A DNA stretch of 64,000 nucleotides, from positions 248,001-312,000 of the forward strand of contig QOCQ01000003.1 of the NCBI GenBank assembly GCA_003574685.1, in the 5' to 3' direction. Below, one piece after another: positions 63,248 to 64,000 of this stretch (its first letter is position 1; each line of letters begins with the position of its first letter). The translations under genes and the position numbers were made by a program. The notes under the pieces were generated by a model. It saw only the letters and a program-made list of their open reading frames with translations, was not told the origin of the DNA and ran no database searches. This DNA comes from Rhodospirillaceae bacterium SYSU D60007. Lineage in GTDB: Bacteria; Pseudomonadota; Alphaproteobacteria; Reyranellales; Reyranellaceae.

Positions 63248-64000
63248 AGCGCCGCCCCCGCGCATGCGGCCGCTGGCGAAATTGCCGGTGTTCCTCGACG
63301 TCGCGGGACAACGGGCCGTGGTCGCCGGCGGCTCGGCGCGCGCAGCGTGGAAGGCGGAGCTGCTGCTGGCCGCCGGCGCACGGGTCGAGGTCTGGGCGGA
63401 GACGATCGAGCCGGAAACGGCCAGCCTGATCAGCGCCAGGACGGACGGGTCGATCGAGCATTATCCGCAGCGCTGGCAAGCAGACACATTCTCCGGCGCG
63501 GCAGTGGCCTTTGCCGATATTGACGACGCGTCAGAGGCCAGGGCTTTCGCCGCTGCCGCGCGTGCGGCCGGCGTGCCGGTGAACGTGATCGACAAGCCGG
63601 CGCTCTGCCAGTTCCAGGTCGGGGCGATCGTCAACCGTTCGCCGATTGTTATTGGCATCTCGACCAGCGGTGCTGCGCCTGTACTGGGGCAGGCCATCCG
63701 CCAGCGGATCGAGGCGCTGCTGCCACCCTGGCTGTCAGCCTGGGGCGAACTTGCCCGCCGCATTCGGGAGCTAACGACAAGCAAGCTTCCGGACGCCCTG
63801 CAGCGGCGGCAATTCTGGGAGTGCTTCGCGAAACGGGCATTCGCTGCGCCGCCGTCCGGCAACGACAAGGACCTTATGCGCTTTGCCGCTGCACCACCTG
63901 CGGGTCGGGTGACGCTGGTGGGCGCCGGTCCGGGGGACGCGGAGCTTCTGACGGTGAGGGCGATCCGTGCCCTGCAATCGGCTGACGTCATCCTGTTCGA
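63219..64000 (+). CDS. cysG: Siroheme synthase, partial (C-terminus outside window)
   Basis: The open frame runs from ATG 63219 (29-bp overlap with nasA; ATG 63264 is an alternative) to the window edge, 260 codons. The N-terminal precorrin-2 dehydrogenase/ferrochelatase domain has LPVFLDVAGQRAVVAGGSAR, VNVIDKPALCQFQVGAIVNR and VIGISTSGAAPVLGQ. The uroporphyrinogen III methyltransferase domain begins with GRVTLVGAGPGDAELLTVRA near 230. The fusion makes siroheme, the cofactor of NirB, so its place at the end of this operon is functional. Confidence 0.93.
   Translation, partial: MRLASRKPAEAPPPRMRPLAKLPVFLDVAGQRAVVAGGSARAAWKAELLLAAGARVEVWAETIEPETASLISARTDGSIEHYPQRWQADTFSGAAVAFADIDDASEARAFAAAARAAGVPVNVIDKPALCQFQVGAIVNRSPIVIGISTSGAAPVLGQAIRQRIEALLPPWLSAWGELARRIRELTTSKLPDALQRRQFWECFAKRAFAAPPSGNDKDLMRFAAAPPAGRVTLVGAGPGDAELLTVRAIRALQSADVILF

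Overview
The window looks like a chromosomal segment of a GC-rich, free-living alphaproteobacterium. Supporting signs are mfd coupled to sdhE and divergent from recG, a rhizobial-type L-asparaginase, a PHB-granule phasin, a DctPQM TRAP carrier, and a leaderless attenuator of the kind described for rhizobial trpL. There are no plasmid, phage or insertion-sequence genes. The genus cannot be assigned from sequence reading alone.

Layout. (1) 1-6.1 kb: edge of an exopolysaccharide cluster. A partial family-2 glycosyltransferase runs leftward. Rightward come a WcaJ-like initiating sugar-phosphate transferase, a WcaI-like family-4 glycosyltransferase, a GDP-mannose 3,5-epimerase-like enzyme and a bifunctional ManC. 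(2) 6.1-19.1 kb: housekeeping and accessory genes: GNAT, FrnE-like DsbA-family protein, cytochrome c, mfd, sdhE, recG, lipid kinase, SDR, RNA methyltransferase, asparaginase and P450. (3) 19.3-28.7 kb: acyl-CoA ligase, a glycogen-debranching-like glucosidase paired with a family-4 glycosyltransferase, a GNAT gene preceded by what reads as a complete transcription attenuator, two sugar-acid-type enzymes and a phasin. (4) 28.9-43.9 kb: amidase, dioxygenase, enoyl-CoA hydratase, murein endopeptidase MepA, an ABC-2 exporter, an aminotransferase, two PuuE-like deacetylases, a TRAP transporter, an MFS carrier and a MetE-like protein. (5) 43.9-46.5 kb: an AraC regulator flanked by two unrecognised genes whose promoters carry the same 18-bp box at the same distance from a -10 hexamer. 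This is the best candidate for an undescribed system. (6) 46.5-57.2 kb: a polar amino-acid ABC transporter followed by a hydantoin pathway (racemase, D-hydantoinase, N-carbamoyl-D-amino-acid hydrolase) with a flavin reductase, a DapA-family lyase and a TRZ/ATZ-type amidohydrolase. (7) 57.2-64 kb: a repeat-rich gap with a sigma-54 promoter, then the overlapping nitrate/nitrite assimilation operon nirB-nirD-nasA-cysG, which runs off the right edge.

How it fits together. Regions 4-7 are dominated by uptake and degradation of small nitrogenous and carboxylic compounds. The hydantoin route releases free amino acids and ammonia, and nirBD-nasA-cysG reduces nitrate to ammonium with siroheme supplied by CysG. 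Three copies of one roughly 130-bp multi-hairpin repeat lie exactly between convergent gene ends. A different inverted pair lies in a fourth convergent gap.
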